Positions 9,001 to 14,434 of a stretch of 18,451 nt of DNA are shown one piece after another. Position 1 is the first letter of the stretch. The number at the start of each line of letters is the position of its first letter. The notes beneath the pieces are model-generated. The model searched no databases. It was not told where the DNA came from and was given only the letters and a program-made list of their open reading frames with translations. The stretch is taken from positions 1 to 18,451 of the forward strand of contig JAGKWS010000083.1 of the NCBI GenBank assembly GCA_021151685.1, written 5' to 3'. The position numbers and the translations under genes are program-made. Source of the stretch: Chitinophagaceae bacterium. Lineage in GTDB: Bacteria; Bacteroidota; Bacteroidia; Chitinophagales; Chitinophagaceae.

Positions 9001-10144
9001 CGTAGTAGCCACCGCCACCACCGCCCGAAATGCCTTGCGAGCTACCGGCACCACCATTACCGGCAGTACCAAAGCCACCCGGCAACCAGCCAAGGTAAGA
9101 TGCTGGTGCACCACCCAATGCCTGTGTACCACCTTTTGCAGAAGAGCCGGTTACATTGGCCTGGCTGGCTCCGCCTGTTAGGCCGCCGCCATTACCACCG
9201 TTCAGTACGCCAGAGAGGTCGGCACCGTTACCGCCACCGCCACCGGCTACCACTTTACGGTTGCCCAGTGTAGCACCACCTATGCGTATATCGGTAGCAC
9301 CACCACCAGCACCACCCGACCCATAGAAATAAAAATAAGCATCGCCACCGCCATTAAAGCCGCCACCGGCTACACCAGTAGTTACACCATCGGTACCTGC
9401 ACCACCTACAAACAGGTTCAGGTTGCTACCGGGGTTTACAGTAAGTGTACCCTGCACACGGCCACCCATACCGGGTGTACCTGTACCCAGGTAACTATCC
9501 TTACCACCTTGTGCCCCCATCAGGTCAAACTTAACGTTCGTCACAAAATCGGGCACTGTCCACGATTGCATGGCTCCGGTATAGGCGAAACGTGCCGTGT
9601 CCGGCCCCACATTGGTAAGCCCTGTAAACGACAACTTACCAGTTGTTGCACCAGCGCACACAGGCAATATGGTACCCGGCATCAACGATGGCCCGGCATT
9701 AATCACAATGTGTACATCAATTACTGTACCCACGCTCACACCGTCATCCACATATATCTGAAAGTAATCGGTAGTAGCCCCTACACTTGGCTCGTAGGTC
9801 ATGCCGGCAGGTATAAACCCACTGCTTGGACAGGTTACCGTAGCAGTAGCACCACCACCGGAAAGCGTACCATTGGCCGGATTTGTAAGGACAGTCCATG
9901 TAATAGTCTCTCCACAGTCAGGATCAAACACCTTCAACCATTCACCAATATTCGTCGTGATTCCGCTGCACACCGTCTTATTCTGAGAGGTACCGTTGAG
10001 GGCAGCCGGCGAAACCTGCGCACTGGCAACAAACGGAGCTCCAGTCACCAGCATACCAGCCAGAAGGAACGCTTTTGAAACGCACGTACGCTTGACGCTT
10101 TTTTTCTCATTAAAAGGTCTGGAGTATACATGTTCTATTCTCAT
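6005..10144 (-). CDS. Large T9SS-secreted adhesin-like protein with glycine-rich and PKD-like domains
   Basis: About 1379 residues, exported and surface-attached by T9SS. Numbered from the ATG at 10144: long-n-region signal peptide (1-43, ending APFVASAQ); a domain of unknown type with a conserved VDDG stretch (45-150); an ALK-type glycine-rich domain (about 184-420) opened by FAYTGAMQSWTVP; a sugar-free Ig/PKD-like module (about 495-585, DYKWVNDNPAIGL); six PKD-like repeats of about 90 residues (about 587-1125), each with a SWSR/WxR core and a paired Cys; a seventh divergent module (about 1127-1214); a linker; and a type A sorting domain (1304-1379, starting KVYPNPATD). A TTG at 10183 is in frame, but the ATG gives a more natural N-terminus. 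Likely role: adhesion or matrix building. The ligand is unknown. The ompA-like gene follows directly. Confidence 0.88.
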   Translation of the reverse strand: MRIEHVYSRPFNEKKSVKRTCVSKAFLLAGMLVTGAPFVASAQVSPAALNGTSQNKTVCSGITTNIGEWLKVFDPDCGETITWTVLTNPANGTLSGGGATATVTCPSSGFIPAGMTYEPSVGATTDYFQIYVDDGVSVGTVIDVHIVINAGPSLMPGTILPVCAGATTGKLSFTGLTNVGPDTARFAYTGAMQSWTVPDFVTNVKFDLMGAQGGKDSYLGTGTPGMGGRVQGTLTVNPGSNLNLFVGGAGTDGVTTGVAGGGFNGGGDAYFYFYGSGGAGGGATDIRIGGATLGNRKVVAGGGGGNGADLSGVLNGGNGGGLTGGASQANVTGSSAKGGTQALGGAPASYLGWLPGGFGTAGNGGAGSSQGISGGGGGGYYGGGGGVWNGGGGGSSFADPILTSGVTHTQGANTGNGAAAIYYEKPGTYTIIWDGAPANGFENQASLPLPTATHEINFPVPATATPGLYTGKLIINNGSCNSPEYPISITVKPKPTVVNPGTIAVCDGTLVPDITFSGTVASASDYKWVNDNPAIGLVAAGEGHILSFLPVNGTPTPVVANITVTPVTNGCIGDAETFQIKSNPIPTLNSTLTPAPVCNNTIFSYIPTSLAPGTSFAWSRDAVTGIDNTAASGVDNPNETLTNSTTDPVAAVYVYTLTANGCVNSQNVTALVQPTPVLTSVTNPAALCNNAPFVYNPTSSSSTAVLTWSRAAVTGISNAAGTGAGAINEVLMNTTTTPKAVTYTVNMAVGTCNYNANVLVTVNPPLALTSSTMLSPVCDAVVTNYNPTVTVPGAVVTWTRPVQDGIGNPTASGSGAFSETLINTTPVYDTAVYTYTMAAFGCTRTQNVSVPVKPRPRLSSSLTPADVCTNMFFDYTPASATTGSTFIWARDVKAGIGNGAMTGANNVHEVLINLTELPITVPYIYTSQANGCLNQDTVKVVVNPMPRLNNNLSSIAVCDSAVFTFNPGSNTPGAAYSWSRAYTEGITNLSATGTNSPEERLNNTTYINIPVTYVYTLTAAGCMNSQNVTVQVRPSAILETKTAVTCSGAPFNFVPRSYTDGSSFAWSRTAVTNITPATASGTGNIADNMTNGSATAVTVTYDFALTYMGCTNAQKLVVTVNPAPAVANIVTKPSATLCNNSMYQNFGADGPAGSGYSYSWSATNATVNTTGDNGQFAVVSFTNPGSSVVTLTTRNNTTGCTSKTDFPVTVSAGSAIIPEVVYYANQFICKTNQTVSYQWGYDDAKTLDSTVLVGETNQNYTNAYPDFNNKYYWVITNNNGCMQKTYFNRPTAITDVNDIAVDMKVYPNPATDMVNVEISTTVSGKLTMEVYNLMGQKIQSVEAMNNKAQINIGNLPAGAYVVDCYNDGMKVAAARFIKN
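6770..8386 (-). repeat. Six PKD-like repeats encoded in tandem
   Basis: Six consecutive coding units of about 270 nt inside the adhesin gene. Each unit encodes a Cys near its start, FxYxPxS, a TWSR/AWSR core, GIxNxxATG, NExLxNTT, then VxYxYTxxAxGCxNxQNVxVxVxP. The units are clearly homologous but diverged, so the expansion is old rather than recent. Confidence 0.85.
8890..9526 (-). repeat. Glycine-codon-rich low-complexity stretch in the adhesin gene
   Basis: This part encodes the glycine-rich domain, with runs such as GGGGGG and YYGGGGG. On the plus strand it shows as repeated CCACCGCC-type triplets and a clear local rise in G+C. It is a protein-level feature of the ALK/LTK-like glycine-rich family, not an intergenic repeat. 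Confidence 0.8.
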
Positions 10145-10227
10145 ATCAATATAGTTTAGAAAACAATGCCGAAAAATACTCAAAAATTTAAACTATTGCG
10201 CTACGACTCTCCTATTTTTTTATAAAT

Positions 10228-10259
10228 ATACGTTTGCGAAATAACAAAATACGTTGGCG
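10228..10259. promoter_or_regulatory. Direct repeat pair ATACGTTKGCG upstream of the adhesin gene
   Basis: ATACGTTTGCG (10228-10238) and ATACGTTGGCG (10249-10259) lie 21 bp apart, two helical turns, about 85-115 nt before the adhesin ATG. The second copy runs into a short palindrome GGCGT-AA-ACGCC (10256-10267). The rest of the 10145-10366 gap is AT-rich, with no consensus promoter or strong terminator that I can see. An operator role is only a suggestion. Confidence 0.3.
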
Positions 10260-10366
10260 TAAACGCCACTTTGCAGTACTATTGCCTTACACTTTTCACA
10301 TATACATCATAACGCATCTGTGATGAATGCACAGCATCAGTCTGTTACAAAAATATAAACCAACAG

Positions 10367-11125
10367 TTAAATTGTAGAAATTAGTTCCAACTTTCCGGGC
10401 GAATATTCAATATCCTCCAGATAAAGTCCATTACCGGTCACCTCAAAAAAAGCTTTCGTGCAGTCTCTCGCTTCTATAATATCCCGAAAACGTTGCACCG
10501 TAATGTTACCCCTGGCTACCCGCAGTTGTGTAGCCACCAATCCCCGTACCATACCCCGCAAAAAACGGTTGGCCCGTACCACATAGTGCAGCTCCTCCCC
10601 TGCCCTGCTCCATTCCGACTCCGAAATCTTACATTCAAAAGTTTTCACCTGCGAATTCCTTTTGGCAAAAGACTCAAAATTGGTATACTCTTTCAGAATT
10701 TCGGCAGTTTCGTGCAAAACATCTTCATTCAGCGGAAAAGGAGTGTACAATGCCCTCCCTGTCAAAAACGGATTCTTCTTCTGATACACTCTGTACCTGT
10801 ACGCACGCGATAGGGCATCGAAACGAGCATTAAACGTATCTGATGCCCGGTACAACTTACGCGCACTTACCGACGGCGGCATTATAGCATTGCATTTATA
10901 TAATACATCTATGGTAGGTTCTTCGGGCAGGTCGAAGTGGTACAAATTGCACAATGCATGCACCCCCTCATCGGTTCGGCTGGCACCCAGCGTTTCTATT
11001 GGCTGCCTGAAAAGGGTAGAAAGCGACTTATTAATAATGTACTGCACCGTCATCTGGTCGCCCTGCACCTGCGACCCATGAAAGCAGGTACCATCATACA
11101 TTACTTCTATTGCAAACCGTGGCAT
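10367..11125 (-). CDS. truA: tRNA pseudouridine synthase A
   Basis: A 252-residue cytoplasmic enzyme that isomerises uridines 38-40 in the anticodon stem of tRNAs. The catalytic Asp is Asp52 in the hallmark GASRTDEGVHA (residues 47-57). Other family features are the N-terminal YDGTCFHGSQVQ (10-21), the ARFDALSRAYRYRVY stretch (about 100-114) and the FLRGMVRGLVA helix region near residue 188, matching the usual FLxxMVR motif. Length is normal. The ATG at 11125 places the family start MPRFAIEVMYDG at the N-terminus. An exact TAnnTTTG box lies just upstream (11139-11146). The gene lies between the adhesin and ytxH on the same strand, but a terminator at 11295-11324 separates it from ytxH. Confidence 0.95.
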   Translation of the reverse strand: MPRFAIEVMYDGTCFHGSQVQGDQMTVQYIINKSLSTLFRQPIETLGASRTDEGVHALCNLYHFDLPEEPTIDVLYKCNAIMPPSVSARKLYRASDTFNARFDALSRAYRYRVYQKKNPFLTGRALYTPFPLNEDVLHETAEILKEYTNFESFAKRNSQVKTFECKISESEWSRAGEELHYVVRANRFLRGMVRGLVATQLRVARGNITVQRFRDIIEARDCTKAFFEVTGNGLYLEDIEYSPGKLELISTI

Positions 11126-11138
11126 ATATATAATGGTA

Positions 11139-11146
11139 CAAAACTA
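11139..11146 (-). promoter_or_regulatory. Candidate -7 promoter box for truA
   Basis: The minus strand reads TAGTTTTG, an exact TAnnTTTG match ending 13 nt before the truA ATG, so the leader would be very short. The expected -33 position does not read TTTG. Confidence 0.45.
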
Positions 11147-11294
11147 CACCAATTGCCACGTAGTTATTTCCATTTTATAGCACTACCAGTCAATCATCAT
11201 ACTTGCGCAAACAACTTATGGGCCTTTGGCCCTGTCATTACACCATCATTCTTTGTGTGCCTTCCTGCTGCCCTTTGTGGTGAAAGAAGCACAT

Positions 11295-11324
11295 AACAAA
11301 ACAGTCCGGCAAAAGCCAGACTGT
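11295..11324 (-). terminator. Rho-independent terminator downstream of ytxH
   Basis: On the minus strand ACAGTCTGGC-TTTT-GCCGGACTGT forms a 10-bp stem with one G-U pair and a 4-nt loop, followed by TTTTG. It would end transcripts coming from ytxH or from the structured element just upstream, before truA. Confidence 0.8.
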
Positions 11325-11335
11325 TCTCACACATG

Positions 11336-11415
11336 CTGTATCAACCACCAGATAGCCCAATCAGACAAACACACTCACAAATCCAATGGCTATCTACCGT
11401 TCGGTGGCTATACAG
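11336..11415 (-). ncRNA. Candidate structured RNA or structured 3' UTR of ytxH
   Basis: Three nested complementary segments face one another: CTGTAT/ATACAG (11336-11341 with 11410-11415), CCACC/GGTGG (11345-11349 with 11403-11407) and AGATAGCC/GGCTATCT (11350-11357 with 11388-11395). Together they give 19 base pairs with a small internal loop, a 7-nt bulge and a roughly 30-nt apical loop. The minus-strand terminator begins only 12 nt further on, so a discrete RNA of about 120 nt is possible. I see no consensus promoter just upstream, so it may be the processed 3' end of the ytxH transcript. No known RNA family is recognised. Confidence 0.35.
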
Positions 11416-11455
11416 TTATCCACCACACTCTTTATAATCCGGCAGTAATAGGTGC

Positions 11456-11698
11456 CTATGCAGTATTACCTCTTGCCGCCAGCAAATTGGTCATTTCATT
11501 TTTTGCGGTTGCCAGCCGGTTGTTCAATCCCGTCATCAGGTCATCCATCTTTTCTTTCAGGCCGTCTATGGCATCATCTTTCCTGCGTACCAGCTTTTTT
11601 CTGGTATCGGCACCGGCAGCCGGTGCAAACAATACGCCCAATGCAGCGCCTGCGGCCATCCCGGCCAGCACACCTGCCACTACTTTTCCCTTGTTCAT
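11456..11698 (-). CDS. Small YtxH-domain protein
   Basis: An 80-residue protein of the YtxH type, a family of short membrane-associated proteins often linked to general stress or envelope responses. Residues 7-28 form a glycine/alanine-rich hydrophobic segment with small-residue spacing (VVAGVLAGMAAGAALGVLFA), followed by the characteristic APAAGADTRKKL boundary (28-39). The remainder is a charged, probably helical tail. Length is typical of the family. It is 76 nt downstream of a barrel-protein gene on the same strand with no strong terminator between, so co-transcription is possible. Molecular function is not known. Confidence 0.85.
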   Translation of the reverse strand: MNKGKVVAGVLAGMAAGAALGVLFAPAAGADTRKKLVRRKDDAIDGLKEKMDDLMTGLNNRLATAKNEMTNLLAARGNTA

Positions 11699-11774
11699 AA
11701 TCTTTCAATTTTTGCTGTTAAGAAATAGAACTATATATAATACCCTTTCGGGTGCTTTGTATTGGTACTAATAC

Positions 11775-12419
11775 CTATAATTGAAACCCAACTGTTAGCT
11801 GCAACCACTGATTCTTGTAACGCGGCTGGCTGGTATTGCCATCGCCCAAATTGTCCTGTAGGTCCCAACCAAGGCGGCCGCCAATAATAAATGGTGCTGC
11901 AACAAAATCGGCTCCAATCATCAGGCCCATACGGTTGCGTCTTATGTTATCATTGTCAAACTCCTGCTCGCGTTCCACAGCACTATTTACCCACGTATAC
12001 GTCTCGCGCTGGCGAAGCAGGTAAGAATAAACGGGGCCACCAACAACTGTAAGAAAGCTGGTAGGCTTCACCTGCAACAGCACCGGCACATCCAGCCATG
12101 TGGTTACATTGTCTACCGTATATCCAGAGCCCAGAAGGGTGCCACTGGCCTTAAAGCCTTTTTTAGAGAAAAGCACCTCGGGTTGTATACCCAGATATTT
12201 GCCCACCGGAATACTGACAAATCCACCGCCAACGAAGCCTACACGAGGGTCGGCAGTAAAACTTTGGCCTTTTTCATCCCACACATTAGAGCCGTTGATA
12301 CCGGCCTTCGCGCCTATCACAAAGTCTTCGCGCGTGTCGCGCAGCGTCATGGTTTGTGCATTCATTTCGGTCTGCATACAAGCCAGAGCCACTGTCGCTA
12401 AAAATGCTATCCTTTTCAT
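11775..12419 (-). CDS. Outer-membrane beta-barrel protein (PorT-like family)
   Basis: A 214-residue protein with a signal peptide ending near residue 21 (ATVALACMQTEMNAQ). The rest is an eight-stranded-barrel-like domain with alternating hydrophobic strands, for example FVIGAKAGINGSN, YLGIQPEVLFSKKGF and LTVVGGPVYSYLL, ending LQLTVGFQL. This is the OMP_b-brl_2 pattern common in Bacteroidota, which also includes the T9SS protein PorT. I see nothing to show that this copy is PorT itself. The ATG at 12419 follows a leader of about 90 nt that contains a hairpin, and a consensus -7 box lies at 12515-12522. Role unknown, location outer membrane by inference. Confidence 0.85.
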   Translation of the reverse strand: MKRIAFLATVALACMQTEMNAQTMTLRDTREDFVIGAKAGINGSNVWDEKGQSFTADPRVGFVGGGFVSIPVGKYLGIQPEVLFSKKGFKASGTLLGSGYTVDNVTTWLDVPVLLQVKPTSFLTVVGGPVYSYLLRQRETYTWVNSAVEREQEFDNDNIRRNRMGLMIGADFVAAPFIIGGRLGWDLQDNLGDGNTSQPRYKNQWLQLTVGFQL

Positions 12420-12469
12420 AACAAGTCTGTTTTTAGTGGTTAGATAATTGGTTTCTCCTTCGGTTATTC

Positions 12470-12488
12470 GCCATCCATATTCGATGGC
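12470..12488 (-). promoter_or_regulatory. Leader hairpin of the barrel-protein gene
   Basis: GCCATC and GATGGC form a 6-bp stem with a 7-nt loop, inside the leader expected from the promoter at 12515-12522. It has no U-run, so it is not a terminator. It might affect mRNA stability or translation. Confidence 0.3.
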
Positions 12489-12514
12489 TTTGTGTGTTGT
12501 AACCGTTGTCGATA

Positions 12515-12522
12515 CAAAGGTA
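12515..12522 (-). promoter_or_regulatory. Candidate -7 promoter box for the barrel-protein gene
   Basis: The minus strand reads TACCTTTG, an exact TAnnTTTG match, 95 nt before the ATG at 12419. No TTTG stands at the -33 position, so it may be a weak or activator-dependent promoter. Confidence 0.5.
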
Positions 12523-12591
12523 GAACGGCGTTAGAGCGATACTGTTACACAGTTCTGTGGTTATGTTGCACATTTCCCACATTTACATATA

Positions 12592-13155
12592 TCATATGCA
12601 ATCTACCCCTGCACGTGGCATAACTGCCAACTGCGTTTTGAATAGCTCTGGGTTAAGGCCCGTTACCTGACGGAACTGACGGCTAAGATGTGCCACGCTG
12701 CTATAATTGAGTCGGTAACTGATCTCTGTTAATGTCAAATGTCCGGGCATCAACAGTTCTTTCACCTTCTCTATCTTTTGGCGAATGATGTATTGTTGTA
12801 TCGTCATACCCCTTATGGCACGGAACGTATTGGCCACATAGGTATAATCGAGCCCCAGCGCACTGCTTATATAATGAGAGTAGTTGACACTGGGCAACTC
12901 CTCCAGTTCGTGTATCATACGCATTACCACATTGCGCACCTGTTCGGTAAGTGCCACCTTACGGTCTTCTATCAGCGCAAGGCCAGTATGCGCAAGCCGT
13001 TCCTGCAACTGTTCTTTCTGTTGGTCGGTAAGTTCGGGGGTGCCGTCTACACTACCTATGTGTACTTCGGTATAGGGTATGGCCATTTCTTTCAGAATGG
13101 CCGCTACCGCCATCTGGCAGCGTTGGCAAACCATGTTTTTGATGAGTAGTCGCAT
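12592..13155 (-). CDS. AraC-family regulator with HMA-like CxxC N-terminal domain
   Basis: A 187-residue protein combining two parts. Residues 1-75 resemble a heavy-metal-associated fold: a beta strand LLIKNMVC, then C10-Q-R-C13 and a helix, where MVCQRC recalls the GMTCxxC metal site. Residues about 100-178 form an AraC-type double helix-turn-helix, with a first helix pair around GLDYTYVANTFRAIRG and the second in LTLTEISYRLNYSSVAHLSRQFRQVTGLNP. Proteins of this architecture are widespread in Bacteroidota, usually without characterised function. It lies 172 nt upstream of, and on the same strand as, the barrel-protein gene, a possible but unproven target. No metal transporter gene is in the window. 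The ligand could be copper, zinc or another thiophilic metal, or the cysteines could be redox-active. Confidence 0.85.
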   Translation of the reverse strand: MRLLIKNMVCQRCQMAVAAILKEMAIPYTEVHIGSVDGTPELTDQQKEQLQERLAHTGLALIEDRKVALTEQVRNVVMRMIHELEELPSVNYSHYISSALGLDYTYVANTFRAIRGMTIQQYIIRQKIEKVKELLMPGHLTLTEISYRLNYSSVAHLSRQFRQVTGLNPELFKTQLAVMPRAGVDCI

Positions 13156-13577
13156 ATCGGGTGTGTTTTATATGGTGATACAATTCCACTATAAGCCATG
13201 TACTACGGCCACTTTCCGGCAACCACACAGGTACAAAGCAAACAGGGTATAACAGGCGACGTCGTCTACAGTAAATTTACGAACGGTTAATACTACCAGA
13301 TTCAATAACAGCCCACACCCCTCCGTTAAAAAAAATACAACACAGGTCCAAAACAGGCCCCACCTGCCACAACACACACAAAAACATACACATACACACC
13401 TTACAGTCACATATACAACCAGTATTCTTATACGTTATAATTATGCAAAAGCACAAGACTATTAAAGCGAAACCTGCCGGAAGAAAACCATAACCTTCTG
13501 ATAACCCCAGATAGGAAGAAGGAAACTGTCTGTTACAAAATAATCTGGCTGTCAAAACGTTATAGAAGTACACAAAC
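13156..13577. other. A/C-rich intergenic region
   Basis: A 422-nt gap between divergent genes. Positions about 13360-13412 are CA-rich low-complexity sequence (runs of ACACAC and ATACAC). There are short inverted repeats, for example CAGGT/ACCTG around 13345-13375 and CCTTCT/AGAAGG around 13494-13525, but none looks like a terminator. Minus-strand reading frames here encode cysteine- and valine-rich low-complexity peptides and are not credible genes. I found no TAnnTTTG box for either flanking gene. Confidence 0.55.
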
Positions 13578-14270
13578 ATGAAGCTGCGTTCACTATTTGC
13601 CAAATTCTGTCTATTGGCTTTTGCCACCCCACTTTATGCACAATCGGGCAACCTACACTGGGGGCTTTCACTACCATTGTCGGCGAGGTTCAATCTGCGC
13701 AACGGAGAGAATAGTTTGCAACGGGCACTTGGTACATGGGGCATAAGCGGGCTATTGATGGTGGATGGACAGAACGAAGAAAATATGTCGCTGCAAATGG
13801 CAGTCGGTATTGTAGAAGACATCCGCCCCTTTCGGCTCGATGTGAACAGTGTGTTTAGTGCCAGATTGTATTACATCAATATTAACCCAACCATTCTGAT
13901 ACCCACTAAACGCCCGGACACGCACATAACCATGGGTATAGGTTGCCTGCTGAACATAGGACATATTACCTCTTTCCGCACCAATGGCAATGCACCTATG
14001 TATTATATGACCAACGTAGATAGCGCGGCACAAAACCTTATACGCAACTGCCGGGGCGTATTGCCGTACATTGCATTGGGTATCAGGCACTACATCAATA
14101 AAAAAATTGCACTTCAAGCCACCATAGAACCCACCCTTACAGACTACTACCAACCGGGCACGCACGTATTTTATGAAACACCTTATGCCCAACACGATTT
14201 TGAGATGGCCTATCAACCCATATTCTTCAGCCTGAAGCTACAATATACATTCAGCAGCAAGTCATGGTAG
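13578..14270 (+). CDS. Hypothetical exported protein, probably outer-membrane barrel
   Basis: A 230-residue protein I do not recognise as a named family. It has a clean signal peptide (MKLRSLFAKFCLLAFATPLYAQ, residues about 1-22). The mature part has alternating-hydrophobicity strands such as ARLYYININPTILI and HITMGIGCLLNIGHI. The end, FFSLKLQYTFSSKSW, resembles the closing strand of a barrel, with an aromatic terminal residue. This suggests an outer-membrane or periplasmic protein. It stands alone between a divergent AraC gene and a convergent regulator gene. No promoter consensus or clear terminator was found. It could equally be a secreted beta-rich protein. Confidence 0.7.
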   Translation: MKLRSLFAKFCLLAFATPLYAQSGNLHWGLSLPLSARFNLRNGENSLQRALGTWGISGLLMVDGQNEENMSLQMAVGIVEDIRPFRLDVNSVFSARLYYININPTILIPTKRPDTHITMGIGCLLNIGHITSFRTNGNAPMYYMTNVDSAAQNLIRNCRGVLPYIALGIRHYINKKIALQATIEPTLTDYYQPGTHVFYETPYAQHDFEMAYQPIFFSLKLQYTFSSKSW

Positions 14271-14434
14271 CAAATCTCCCCCATCTGCATTGCGGTTCTG
14301 ATTCCGGCGAAATGTTTATGCCCTTACCAATTCTCTAAGACCGAGCCGGTCGGCCGGGCACATAACGCGAGAAAAGCACACAATATGCACCGACCAAGCC
14401 TTTCCAACAGAACTAAGCAGCAACAAATACCTCC

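Larger units (their letters stand above)
11126..11455. other. Intergenic region between ytxH and truA
   Basis: This 330-nt gap holds four items: the truA -7 box; a short GC palindrome GGGCC-TTT-GGCCC (11220-11232) of unknown use; a minus-strand terminator (11295-11324); and a long imperfect stem (11336-11415). Reading frames crossing it on the plus strand run antisense to truA or ytxH and show no family resemblance, so I regard the gap as non-coding. Confidence 0.6.

Noticed and set aside
8513..9181. A 222-codon plus-strand frame antisense to the adhesin gene
   Set aside because: It arises from the biased codon use of the glycine- and threonine-rich adhesin. The adhesin frame has clear domains throughout, so this is a shadow.
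8890..9526. Possible simple-sequence or CRISPR-like array from the repeated CCACCGCC triplets
   Set aside because: There is no regular repeat-spacer structure, and the pattern is fully explained by glycine codons in a continuous reading frame.
10300..10345. Inverted repeats (CTGTG/CACAG, TGATG/CATCA) downstream of truA as a terminator
   Set aside because: They are short, mutually exclusive 5-bp stems without a U-run on the minus strand.
11742..11753. Small hairpin ACCC-GAAA-GGGT between the barrel gene and ytxH as a terminator
   Set aside because: The stem is only 4 bp and is followed by mixed AT rather than a U-run. Too weak to call.
10937..11771. Overlapping plus-strand frames of 119 and 181 codons across the truA-ytxH region
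   Set aside because: They run antisense to truA and ytxH and through the non-coding gap with its terminator. The peptides are low-complexity and match no family.
13189..13627. Minus-strand frames of 73 and 116 codons in the A/C-rich gap
   Set aside because: They encode Cys/Val-rich low-complexity peptides from CA-repeat DNA, and one overlaps the start of the exported-protein gene. Not credible genes.
14339..14351. Hairpin GACCG-AGC-CGGTC between convergent genes
   Set aside because: A 5-bp stem with no U-run on either strand. It could be chance in a GC-rich patch.
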